From JAFGOM01 sp964428385 (GTDB taxonomy: Archaea > Halobacteriota > Methanomicrobia > Methanomicrobiales > Methanospirillaceae), in NCBI GenBank assembly GCA_964428385.1, contig CAYRYR010000020.1:1-32280 (forward strand): a DNA stretch of 32,280 nt, given 5' to 3'. Positions 21,443 through 29,476 of the stretch are shown piece by piece. Every line of letters starts with the position of its first letter. Position 1 is the first letter of the stretch. The translations under genes and the position numbers were made by a program. Under the pieces are notes generated by a model. That model saw nothing but the letters and a program-made list of their open reading frames with translations, was not told the DNA's origin and did not search any database.

Positions 21443-23197
21443 ATGAAAAACAAAGACACCGGAACAGAAAAGTATGATGCAAAGATAGAGGGACTTTCAC
21501 GGTACATCTTCAGTTCTCCTTCCTGGTATGCATCCCTTGGTATTATCTTTCTTCTGGGGCTCTTTGTCAATGCGGTGGGTTACAGAATAGACTCGGTATT
21601 AATCCATCTTGGAACATGTGGTTTCATCCTTCCGGGTTTTATTGCATTTCTTTTGACTGGCCCGACCCTGAAGATATTTAAAAAGTCTATCACCTGGAAC
21701 CGGAGTGCACTCCTTGCTGCGTCATGCACAGTATTTTCTGTTATTATAACCCTCACCGGTGCGCTGCTATCCATAGATCAACTAATTTTGTCCTGCCAGA
21801 TAGCATTTGGATTTATTTTTGGAGTGCGGCTGCTTGTTTTAGCATCTATCACTGATTATCGCATTTATGTTATTGGTGTATCTGCATTTATCCAGAGTTT
21901 TTCCGGAATTGTATTATGTTCAATCATTCTCCCCCCGCCGTTTCTTATTACTGCTCCTTTACTCTGTCTCTTTTTTGGTGTTGCATTTGCCGTTCTCATC
22001 TGGCTTATCGATCGCCCATTATACCGGGCATTCCGGATTCGAGGTCTCTCATTTCTGAATGCATTTATCGCTCACATGACTGATGGGTCAAAGTCAATGG
22101 AATTGTTTTTTCGTGAGATTGGCGAAGAAATTTTTGTTCCTCAGACCAGCCTCTTCTTTAAGAGGGACGATGACTTCAGGCTGTTGTTCACGATTCCAAA
22201 TCTTCATCCCGGGCCAATGGGAGAGATAGGAGGTGGAAACCTACCTTCTGTTCTTGGGAAACGATTTCATGAGATGGTGATGGTTCCTCATGGCTGTGCA
22301 ACGCATGATTTTAATCTGGTTTCAGAAGATGAGATCGATAAAATTGTTGATGCAATCAATGTGACAAGAACCGATCTGATGTATACAGATCAGGCATCCG
22401 GTTCATACCGGGTACGCTCAGGGTCTGTCTCTCTTATGTACCAACGGTTTGGTGATGCGCTCATTATGGTTACAACCCGTTCACCTGAACGTACAGAAGA
22501 TCTGGAATTTGCTATCGGACATGCGATTATGTGTGAAGGTCATCGAAAAACTCCGCATATCGGGTTTATTGATGCCCATAATTGCATGGTAGGAGATATC
22601 ACCGTAGTACTACCTGCCTCACGAATAGCAGAAGATTATCGACATGCAGGTCTGAAAGCATTTGAAGGCTGGGATCATGCGAAAACCGGAACATTCACGC
22701 TCGGAACCGCACATGTTCCTGTACCATTTACTCGTGCAGAAGGATTTGGAGATATTGGCATCCAGGTTATGGTGATTGAAGTACTGGGTCAAAAAACCGG
22801 ATATGTGCTCATTGATGGAAATAATATGGCGCAGGGATGCAGGGAGATTATCAGGGAGACTTCATTACTGTTTCTTGATGAGGTCGAGGTCATGACCACT
22901 GATACTCACGTTGTCAATACGGTCAGTGGGAAAAATCCCATTGGATATAAAATCCCTCCAGGAGATATCCTGCCCTATGTACGGGAAGCGGTAGAAAAAG
23001 CTGTAGATGATCTTCGTCCGGCGTCGGTTGCAGGAAGTACAGCATTATGTGAGGGTGTGGTGGTCTTTGGTACGAACAGTATCGCACAGCTTGCAAGTAC
23101 TGTCAATACCATCCTTGTCTATATTGTACCGATTAGTTGTGGTATTCTCTTTCTTGCATTTCTCCTGTCGGTTATTGCATACGGTATGATAATGTAA
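21443..23197 (+). CDS. DUF2070 family membrane protein, possible metal-dependent domain
   Basis: This 584-residue archaeal membrane protein has about six or seven N-terminal helices (to about residue 205), a large soluble domain, and one helix at the extreme C-terminus. The soluble domain carries repeated His/Asp motifs that could form a metal site: NLHPGPMGEIGGGN (H255), PHGCATHD (H283, H288), DAHN (D377, H379) and DTH (D487, H489). I know the family as uncharacterised. The HPGP motif recalls the HSGPG motif of neutral ceramidases, which is a weak analogy only. A GTG at 21428, overlapping the kinase stop as GTGA, is an alternative start; the ATG at 21443 is used. The open frame reaches further up but that part lies in the kinase gene. 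Confidence 0.88.
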   Translation: MKNKDTGTEKYDAKIEGLSRYIFSSPSWYASLGIIFLLGLFVNAVGYRIDSVLIHLGTCGFILPGFIAFLLTGPTLKIFKKSITWNRSALLAASCTVFSVIITLTGALLSIDQLILSCQIAFGFIFGVRLLVLASITDYRIYVIGVSAFIQSFSGIVLCSIILPPPFLITAPLLCLFFGVAFAVLIWLIDRPLYRAFRIRGLSFLNAFIAHMTDGSKSMELFFREIGEEIFVPQTSLFFKRDDDFRLLFTIPNLHPGPMGEIGGGNLPSVLGKRFHEMVMVPHGCATHDFNLVSEDEIDKIVDAINVTRTDLMYTDQASGSYRVRSGSVSLMYQRFGDALIMVTTRSPERTEDLEFAIGHAIMCEGHRKTPHIGFIDAHNCMVGDITVVLPASRIAEDYRHAGLKAFEGWDHAKTGTFTLGTAHVPVPFTRAEGFGDIGIQVMVIEVLGQKTGYVLIDGNNMAQGCREIIRETSLLFLDEVEVMTTDTHVVNTVSGKNPIGYKIPPGDILPYVREAVEKAVDDLRPASVAGSTALCEGVVVFGTNSIAQLASTVNTILVYIVPISCGILFLAFLLSVIAYGMIM

Positions 23198-23296
23198 GTT
23201 TCAGAGGGTTATTGTAATCGGGTTATCAGAGATCTGTTTACCTGAATCCCATGTAATACAATATCCCCTGCCTGATGGATTGATATGCACTTACTG

Positions 23297-24916
23297 TCAG
23301 GAGGAATAATCCCCTGAAATATATTCCTCAAAAAGATGGATTCTGGTACTCATTGGAAACGGAATGCCAACTGAGCTGATTATTGCATCACCACGATCGA
23401 GTGTCTGGATCTCAACATCCAGTCTTCTCAGGTCATGTTTTGCGCTCCCTGCAATTGTTTCACGATCTTGTTCATCAGCAAGTCCCATCACAATAAAGGT
23501 ATTCATCTGAGCAAGAACCCGGGTGTCTATATTTTTAGGCTGTTGTGTGATGACACAGAGTCCGACTCCGAATTTGCGACCTTCCATTGCAACTTCACGA
23601 AAAAGATCCTGCCCGCTTCTCCCAGGGGAGAGTACCCGCTGGGCTTCTTCTATGGTGATGAGAACCTGCGGTGAAGAGGTGTTGCCCATGATAGCTTGTG
23701 AATCACCGCTATTCTCTTTGTATTCAGCAAGAATTGCACGGGTAAGAACAGAGAGGATAAAAAGTTCACTTTTTTCAGTCATTTCAGGGATATCAATTAG
23801 CACCACACGATTCTCTTTCAGGTGCGTAATAATTTCTGAAACACTTGATCCTTCTTCCCGGAAAAACTTCTGGTTAGCCTGTAGTAATGCTAATATACGT
23901 CGCTGAATAAGTCGAAGAACATCAATGGGAAATGGTTTGATTTTATCAGCTACTACTTCTAAGTCTCCGATAAATGTAGTAAGACGTTGTCGTGTAGGGA
24001 GTTCATCAACGTTTCGTGAGAGGAAAAAGTGAAGTATTTCCCCTCCGGTAAAATTCCTGAGTGATTCTATTACTTCCCACTGGGAAGAAGAGAGCGCAAA
24101 GAGAAGCTCAAGATCTTCGATACGAAAATCATTATAATCAAGCCATAAATGCCTGATAGTATCACTCATTGGAAGGGAATCTGTTCGTATTGAATAGACA
24201 ACAAGTCCTTTATCAGAATCTGGACAATCAATCAGTCCCTTCCTGCTGTTGATTCCCAAACCCGGCACTCCACTGATATATTCACCATGAGGATCGATTA
24301 AAAGGAGGCCACAGGACCTTTTTTTGATGCACGATGCGCAGAATACTTTCATGAAGTTACTCTTACCCATACCTGTTGTTGCAAAGACTCCCATATGCTG
24401 GTTAAGAACGGGTGACGGTATCCTGACGGTAACATCCTGATAAACTTCGGATCCGGTCTTTAAAAATCCAATTTCAAGGTCTCCCATCAGGTTTTGCAGG
24501 AAGGCAAAATCCACCTTTGTTGGTAGTAAAACCGGTGATAACGGGGCTGGAATAGTGCGGGGACGAAAGAATCTTCCAGATGCATCAATATATCCAATGG
24601 CGAGTGCTTCAACGCGAAGATAGGGGAGAAATGTTCCTGAACACAAGGTTTTATCTTTAGTAACCTCGTCAACCCCAATAGCCTCCTGAACCTTATTTGA
24701 GCTACCTATGCTCTGATTCCCAAAACCCTGATGCATATTAATAATTCTGGCATAAAACCGGAATCCTTTCAGTTTATCCTCTACTACAATAATATCGCCG
24801 ATAAAAAGTGATGTATTTGAATACGGGATAATGCATTCATACGAAAGGACGTCACCTCCGATAATCTGAAAGTATGGTCTGTCATGCACGATATCAGTCT
24901 CATTGTTCTGTTTCAT
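23297..24916 (-). CDS. HerA-like DUF87 ATPase, without adjacent nurA
   Basis: This is a hexameric-type FtsK/HerA ATPase of 539 residues. The N-terminal beta-barrel (HAS) domain covers about residues 10-125. Walker A is FATTGMGKSNFMK (G182 to S186); the usual first Gly of the P-loop is Ala here. The first core strand ends IDPHGEY at 207-213. The Walker B/catalytic region is LITIEEAQRVL, with E423 and E424, and the sensor segment is VITQQPKNID at about 455-464. GAGGAG six bases before the ATG fixes the start. Known HerA proteins form a DNA end-resection complex with NurA and neighbour mre11/rad50; none of these is nearby, so it may serve another DNA-translocating role. It converges on the DUF2070 gene. 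Confidence 0.92.
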   Translation of the reverse strand: MKQNNETDIVHDRPYFQIIGGDVLSYECIIPYSNTSLFIGDIIVVEDKLKGFRFYARIINMHQGFGNQSIGSSNKVQEAIGVDEVTKDKTLCSGTFLPYLRVEALAIGYIDASGRFFRPRTIPAPLSPVLLPTKVDFAFLQNLMGDLEIGFLKTGSEVYQDVTVRIPSPVLNQHMGVFATTGMGKSNFMKVFCASCIKKRSCGLLLIDPHGEYISGVPGLGINSRKGLIDCPDSDKGLVVYSIRTDSLPMSDTIRHLWLDYNDFRIEDLELLFALSSSQWEVIESLRNFTGGEILHFFLSRNVDELPTRQRLTTFIGDLEVVADKIKPFPIDVLRLIQRRILALLQANQKFFREEGSSVSEIITHLKENRVVLIDIPEMTEKSELFILSVLTRAILAEYKENSGDSQAIMGNTSSPQVLITIEEAQRVLSPGRSGQDLFREVAMEGRKFGVGLCVITQQPKNIDTRVLAQMNTFIVMGLADEQDRETIAGSAKHDLRRLDVEIQTLDRGDAIISSVGIPFPMSTRIHLFEEYISGDYSS

Positions 24917-25418
24917 TGCGTTCTCCTCGTTATAGGATTGGTAACATGTGGAATGTGTCCATCTATCGGCATATCAGTAATGGCAGGATTATAACGAAAG
25001 TCAGCTGCACCATCTCTATTAGATTATCGAACATATTCTGCAATAGTCTTTTGTACAATGGATCTGTCAGAATGACAAAAGTATACTGAATGCACGGGTA
25101 TAAAATGGTATCTTAAACGATTCTTCTGGCATAGAATCAGGTTCTTAATCTTGCTCTGTTTATTGCAACTTATTCTATCGTATAATAATTCTTTTTCACG
25201 ACTTAACCTGACAAAAAGGTTTTACAAATGGTATCTCATATGCCGGATTGCTCATATTCAAAGGGGTGCGTATGCAATTTTGCATTCCCTAAAAAGGTAA
25301 CTTTGAAAAACTCTATGGGCTTTGCATCAGGTTAGACTGATGAAAGTCAACAAATTGAAATTTATAGCTTAAATATATTTATTTTCTGGTAAAAGTAGCA
25401 TATTTGTAAAATTTCTGC

Positions 25419-25427
25419 TTATATATA
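25419..25427 (+). promoter_or_regulatory. TATA box of the SepCysS operon
   Basis: TTATATATA in an AT-rich setting is the best TATA box of this gap. It predicts a start near 25449-25453, giving an unusually long leader of about 130 bases before the ATG at 25581. Confidence 0.5.
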
Positions 25428-25495
25428 CTTATAACGATCTGTGTTCATCTGTTTATCTTTTTTTTAGTAATATACTCTGAAGGAATATTTCAGGC

Positions 25496-25522
25496 AAGAG
25501 ATTTCATTTTTAGTAATCTCTT
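25496..25522 (+). promoter_or_regulatory. Leader hairpin upstream of the SepCysS operon
   Basis: AAGAGATT (25496-25503) and AATCTCTT (25515-25522) are perfect reverse complements around an 11-base loop. The hairpin falls in the predicted mRNA leader, about 58 bases before the first start codon. It could affect translation or mRNA stability; alternatively the palindrome is a DNA operator downstream of the start site. Confidence 0.35.
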
Positions 25523-25580
25523 TAGGGAAACAGCATGATCTCATATAACAAAAAGAGTCATATGTATTTCAGGTATTACA

Positions 25581-25763
25581 ATGTCCAAACGAGCAGTAGA
25601 AGCTGTCTTTCAGGGTTTGTTTCTTTTCACTGAAATACGGCAAATTTTCAGAGATACCGTTCCTGACCATGTGCTTGATCAGGATCAGCGGATAAAAGTA
25701 GAGAAGATACTAGTGAAACTTGAAAAACAACTAGCTATCATAAAAGAGGAGATGCTTCAATGA
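25581..25763 (+). CDS. 60-residue helical protein coupled to SepCysS (possible SepCysE-like adaptor)
   Basis: This 60-residue protein looks like two or three amphipathic helices: VEAVFQGLFLFTEIRQIFRD, a turn TVPDHVLDQD, and a charged helix RIKVEKILVKLEKQLAIIKEE cut here by one residue in sense of length. It has no Cys or metal motif. Its stop overlaps the SepCysS start by four bases (ATGA), which implies coupled synthesis. In class I methanogens SepCysE is known to tether SepRS, SepCysS and tRNA(Cys) into one complex; Methanomicrobiales are thought to lack the full-length protein. I infer that this may be a reduced, stand-alone binding segment of that kind, but I cannot align it here. There is no strong Shine-Dalgarno (AGGT about eight bases upstream). 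Confidence 0.72.
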   Translation: MSKRAVEAVFQGLFLFTEIRQIFRDTVPDHVLDQDQRIKVEKILVKLEKQLAIIKEEMLQ

Positions 25764-26938
25764 ACTGTTCATCAGATATTGAGAGTAGAGAGATAGATGA
25801 GTTATATATTAACGTGGATCCGATCCAGGCAGGGGGCAGACTCACCCTTGATGCGATGAAAGCAGTTCTCTCCTATGGAGATGGATATTCTGTCTGTGAC
25901 AATTGTGAGAAACCCTTTCGCCTTGATACGATACAAAAGCCACCACTGGCGAAGTTCCATAAGGATCTGGCATCATTTCTGCATATGGATGTTGCCCGAT
26001 TGGTCCCAGGTGCACGGCGTGGGTTTCAGGCAGTGGCTCATTCGTATGTACAAAAGAACAGTCCAGTCCTCCTGACAGAATATTCTCATTATACTGAGTT
26101 TTTGTCTGTTGAACAGGCAGGTGGTAAGCCATATGAGGTTTTAGCAGACAAAAAACAGATTATTACCCCTGATGCTGTAGCTGAACGGATTGAAGATGTA
26201 CTCAAAAAAGAGAAAATTTTGCCCTCTCTTCTCTTTATTGATCAGGTAGATTATCAGTATGGTAACATTCACCCTGTCCGTGAGATAGCAACAGTGTCCC
26301 ATCAGTATGATATCCCCGTCCTCTGCAATGGAGCATATTCTGTAGGGATCATGCCGGTTGACGGGAAAGAACTTGGTGTTGATTTCCTTGTCGGTTCTGG
26401 TCACAAAAGCATGGCTGCCCCGGCACCATCTGGTGTTCTTGCAACAACTCATGAGCGGGCAGAAGAGATATTCAGGACGACGCAGATTCGGGGTGATCTG
26501 ACTAACCGGGCCTTTGGTATGAAAGAGGTTGAGATGATGGGGTGCACGCTTATGGGTGTTACTGCAGTTGGTATGATGGCGTCCTTTCCCCATGTAAGAG
26601 AACGTGTACACCAGTTTGAGACACAGGTCAGGTACACAAACCAAATTGTAGATGCCCTGCTGTCTATTGATGGTACAGAGGTTATGAGTGAATATCCACG
26701 GCGTCATACCCTTACCCGAATGGATACCTCAAACTCATTTGATACCGTGGCAAAAGGTCATAGAAAAAAAGGATTTTATCTTATCAGTGCATTACGGGGA
26801 CGAGGGATAACCGGCATTATTCCAGGATCCACACGCGTCTGGAAGATGAATCCGTATGGGCTGACAGAGAAGCAGGCATCATATCTTGCGCAATCATTTC
26901 AGGAGATTGCATCTGAAAATGGACTCACTGTGAGCTGA
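25760..26938 (+). CDS. pscS: O-phospho-L-seryl-tRNA:Cys-tRNA synthase
   Basis: SepCysS is a PLP enzyme that turns Sep-tRNA(Cys), made by SepRS, into Cys-tRNA(Cys) with a sulfur donor. The 392-residue protein keeps all landmarks: PLP lysine in GSGHKSMAAP (K216), the N-terminal pair C46xxC49 in YSVCDNCEKPFR, and C262 in MMGCTLMG; these correspond to the three catalytic cysteines of the Archaeoglobus enzyme. VPGARRGFQAVAHS contains the PLP-phosphate contacts. The ATG lies within the stop of the 60-residue gene. The gene ends four bases from the convergent thiI gene. SepRS is not in the window. Confidence 0.95.
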   Translation: MNCSSDIESREIDELYINVDPIQAGGRLTLDAMKAVLSYGDGYSVCDNCEKPFRLDTIQKPPLAKFHKDLASFLHMDVARLVPGARRGFQAVAHSYVQKNSPVLLTEYSHYTEFLSVEQAGGKPYEVLADKKQIITPDAVAERIEDVLKKEKILPSLLFIDQVDYQYGNIHPVREIATVSHQYDIPVLCNGAYSVGIMPVDGKELGVDFLVGSGHKSMAAPAPSGVLATTHERAEEIFRTTQIRGDLTNRAFGMKEVEMMGCTLMGVTAVGMMASFPHVRERVHQFETQVRYTNQIVDALLSIDGTEVMSEYPRRHTLTRMDTSNSFDTVAKGHRKKGFYLISALRGRGITGIIPGSTRVWKMNPYGLTEKQASYLAQSFQEIASENGLTVS

Positions 26939-26942
26939 CCCG

Positions 26943-28145
26943 TTACTCAATGATTAAGCCATTTTGTGCTACAATCATCCTTTTTTTAGCAAATGCTTCA
27001 CTGATAAACCGGGGAAAATCCATCTCATGAATACATGCCTGTAATTCTTCACACTCTGCCTGCGTGGCAGGATATTTTGGGACCGCATGACAGGAGGTAT
27101 CACCTGGTTCTGCGATGAACGTCCCTATCTTTCGTGCACGCTGAATAATCTCTTCTTTGTCATAGGCAATCAGAGGGCGAAAGATAGGTGTTGCTGTTAC
27201 TGAGCTCAGAAGAGAGAGGTTTGCCAGGGTCTGAGATGCGACCTGACCTACGTTATCTCCGGTTACCATCCCTTCTGCGCCATAATCGTTTGCAAGTGTT
27301 CCAGCGAGGGCTAACATATAGGCTTTACAGACGAGACAGCGGTATCTGGCCTTTTTTATCTTTATAAGTGCTTCAAAAAAAGGTTCCCCTGTGATAACCA
27401 TCATGCGCAAAGGAGTCCCGGATGACCAGCAGGAGAGTTGGCAAAGGTGCGATTGTGAGCATCTCATGATATCATTACCCCCATAGGTTCCCCCATCAAT
27501 ATGCAGGAATGTTAATGTTACTCCCCGCTTCATCATAAGCCATGATGCGACTGGAGAATCGATTCCCGCAGAGAGAAGTGAGATGAGATTTCCCTGTGTA
27601 CCAAGTGGCAAACCTCCCGGCCCGGCTACCCGCGAATCATACACCAGTCCTCCTTCTTTCCTGGCTTCCACATGGATTTCATATTGTGGGGTTGTTAGAT
27701 CAACAGTCACATCCGGAAATGCTGTGAGTATATCGGATCCAATGGAAGCTGCCAGTTCCTGGCTGGTGTACTCTAAAATGCCATCGCGCCTGGCCCTGAT
27801 CGCAAAGCTCATTCCCGGTTTCAGGTGAGTTTGTGCATAGAAAATAGCAGCACGTGAGAGTTCTTCGCGTGAAGTACCGGTAACGATAACTGTACTCATA
27901 TCAAGAATACCAAATATACGTGAGAGAACCGGTATTACTGTATCCGGAGTGGAACTATGAATTAGAACACGCCCCCGATATAACTCGATCGTATGGTCAA
28001 TTAACACTGCGTGTAATGCACGACCGATATTTTTCGTAAGAACTGCCAAAAATCGCCTTTTAACCGGTTCGCTTTTTAAAAAAATTTCACTATACCGAAC
28101 CATTACTGCATATTGTACTGAATACCCAGAGGAGGATTTTTGCAT
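26943..28145 (-). CDS. thiI: tRNA 4-thiouridine synthetase ThiI (archaeal, CxxC type)
   Basis: ThiI adenylates U8 of tRNA and inserts sulfur to give 4-thiouridine. The 400-residue protein has an N-terminal ferredoxin-like domain, a THUMP domain (about residues 60-165) and a PP-loop domain with SAGIDSPVASW (S192 to S197). It has no rhodanese domain; instead RCLVCK supplies C270xxC273, and CHAVP has C352. In methanogens the CxxC pair is known to carry the persulfide. The start at 28145 is the first ATG; an internal ATG at residue 15 would cut the first strand of the ferredoxin-like domain. It converges with SepCysS and diverges from the DUF2150 gene. Confidence 0.95.
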   Translation of the reverse strand: MQKSSSGYSVQYAVMVRYSEIFLKSEPVKRRFLAVLTKNIGRALHAVLIDHTIELYRGRVLIHSSTPDTVIPVLSRIFGILDMSTVIVTGTSREELSRAAIFYAQTHLKPGMSFAIRARRDGILEYTSQELAASIGSDILTAFPDVTVDLTTPQYEIHVEARKEGGLVYDSRVAGPGGLPLGTQGNLISLLSAGIDSPVASWLMMKRGVTLTFLHIDGGTYGGNDIMRCSQSHLCQLSCWSSGTPLRMMVITGEPFFEALIKIKKARYRCLVCKAYMLALAGTLANDYGAEGMVTGDNVGQVASQTLANLSLLSSVTATPIFRPLIAYDKEEIIQRARKIGTFIAEPGDTSCHAVPKYPATQAECEELQACIHEMDFPRFISEAFAKKRMIVAQNGLIIE

Positions 28146-28165
28146 TGCTACAGTACTCTTGCGCT

Positions 28166-28194
28166 AGGAATTTTAAGATTCCTGATCTTATATG
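28166..28194. promoter_or_regulatory. Shared divergent promoter of thiI and the DUF2150 operon
   Basis: CTTATATG at 28187-28194 reads as a TATA-like box in both directions: plus-strand start expected near 28217, minus-strand start near 28164. Next to it AGGAAT (28166-28171) and ATTCCT (28178-28183) form a 6-bp inverted repeat with a 6-base loop, placed at the predicted thiI start. The whole divergent space is only 113 bp. Confidence 0.35.
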
Positions 28195-28258
28195 TCTGAA
28201 GCAATTGAATCCCGGTGTACCAAAAGGTCTATTATCGACTGGAATGAAGGTGTATACA

Positions 28259-28894
28259 ATGGCTAAGAAAGGGAAAAATACAACTGAATCGTCGAAAAAT
28301 GAATCGATGAAGCTCTTTTATATCTTTTACAACCAGGAACGCTGGGATAACTGGATAAAAACGTTAACAGAAGTAGATTTTACTGGTGAAGATGAAGAAG
28401 AGATGCCTGAAGGATACCAGCTCCTGTATAATTTTAATCTGGATATCTGTTTGTCAGTGCTCAAGATAATCAAACTCTATCAGAATAACCGATTTACGCT
28501 TGATGATACAAAAGCAAAGATTGATGAAGTGGAGCAGATAGTAATGACACCGGTGCAAGAGGAGGAACTTGCTGAGATAATAGATTCACTGCAATTATCT
28601 GTTCTTGTTCTCTTTGCAAGTGCACGATTGTATCTTGAAGGTGGATATGAAGGAGATGTAAAAACTCTAGTCAAGAATGGGCGCGAAGCAGTAGACTCGG
28701 ATATGGAAGAGGCTATGCGAATTGCATGTCAGATTGGTGCAAATGTCATCAATGGTTCATCATGCTGTGGCAAATATATCAAAGATAATATGGAGCCAAC
28801 CCTCTTTGATGAGTGGCTTATTGAGATTGAGACGATGAATGAGGCATTTTCCTCCCTGAAAAAGTTTGATGAGGAGGCTGGGGAAGGATCGTGA
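28259..28894 (+). CDS. DUF2150 family archaeal protein
   Basis: This 211-residue acidic protein belongs, from memory, to the archaeal DUF2150 family, function unknown. After a Lys/Ser-rich N-terminus it is mostly helical: LFYIFYNQERWDNWIKTL, LLYNFNLDICLSVLKIIKLY, and a long charged helix ELAEIIDSLQLSVLVLFASA. A late SSCCGKYIKDN contains a Cys pair. The frame is open upstream to 28145, but the ATG at 28259 has AAGGTG at good spacing and follows the predicted start site near 28217, so it is preferred. Its stop overlaps the next gene's GTG by four bases, so the two form an operon. Confidence 0.85.
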   Translation: MAKKGKNTTESSKNESMKLFYIFYNQERWDNWIKTLTEVDFTGEDEEEMPEGYQLLYNFNLDICLSVLKIIKLYQNNRFTLDDTKAKIDEVEQIVMTPVQEEELAEIIDSLQLSVLVLFASARLYLEGGYEGDVKTLVKNGREAVDSDMEEAMRIACQIGANVINGSSCCGKYIKDNMEPTLFDEWLIEIETMNEAFSSLKKFDEEAGEGS

Positions 28895-29361
28895 TTGCGT
28901 CAAAAGCACGCATCAAATTTAATCGAAGACTGACGAAACAACTTGGATATCGCATCCCGGAGGGAGCTTTTCATGGAGCTGTACTTGACGCACTTGCAAC
29001 CCAGGTAGTATTTGATCTTCTTGACCACACTACAAGGGAACAGATAATAGCGTTCCATAAGGCTTTCTTAGATTGTTCCTGTTCACAGCATCCTTTTTGT
29101 GGCTGTCCTGAGCAAAAATTTGCAAAAGAGATTATCGAGTTACGTGAGTCAGGATTATCACATTATGACATTAGTATTTATCTCCTTGATATCTATGGCA
29201 TTGAGATTTTTCCGGCTGATATCCTCAGTTTTTTAGAAGATACCGTACATCTGCTTGAAGCTATTGAAGAGATAGCAGGACTTGAAAAACAGGAAGTACT
29301 TGTAAGCAGGACACAGGATCACATCTCCTGTATTGAAGGGAAAAAAAGATATTATAGTTAA
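28891..29361 (+). CDS. Cys-rich small protein with possible HTH (DUF5814-like)
   Basis: This 156-residue protein has a compact metal-ligand cluster, DCSCSQHPFCGCPEQKF, giving C62, C64, H67, C70 and C72. It is followed by a helix-turn-helix-like stretch, FAKEIIELRESGLSHYDISI and then YLLDIYGIEIFPADILSFLE. From memory this Cys-cluster plus helical arrangement resembles an accessory region of archaeal superfamily 2 helicases (DUF5814); here it stands alone. I hold that link weakly. The GTG start overlaps the DUF2150 stop (GTGA), and GGGGAAGG lies just upstream. A short N-terminal basic segment SKARIKFNRRLTKQLGYRI is also conserved-looking. Confidence 0.75.
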   Translation: MIASKARIKFNRRLTKQLGYRIPEGAFHGAVLDALATQVVFDLLDHTTREQIIAFHKAFLDCSCSQHPFCGCPEQKFAKEIIELRESGLSHYDISIYLLDIYGIEIFPADILSFLEDTVHLLEAIEEIAGLEKQEVLVSRTQDHISCIEGKKRYYS

Positions 29362-29476
29362 TTGCATAACTTTCTATAAAGTTTGCTTTAATCTATGCAG
29401 TGTGATTAGCGTACACATCTTGGAATAACCGCCGTTTCACTTTAATTATTTCAAGAATTTCTGCTGTGCACGATAA

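Larger units (their letters stand above)
24917..25580. other. 664-bp AT-rich intergenic region upstream of the SepCysS operon
   Basis: This stretch separates two divergent genes (HerA-like on minus, SepCysS operon on plus). I find no credible gene. It becomes very AT-rich from about 25350 and contains two TATA-like sequences, AATATATTT near 25372-25380 and the stronger TTATATATA at 25419-25427. A leader of about 130 bases with a hairpin follows. No tRNA-like B-box was found on either strand. Confidence 0.45.

Noticed and set aside
25335..25348. C/D-box guide RNA suggested by TGATGA at 25338-25343
   Set aside because: No CTGA box D at suitable distance and no second C'/D' pair were found.
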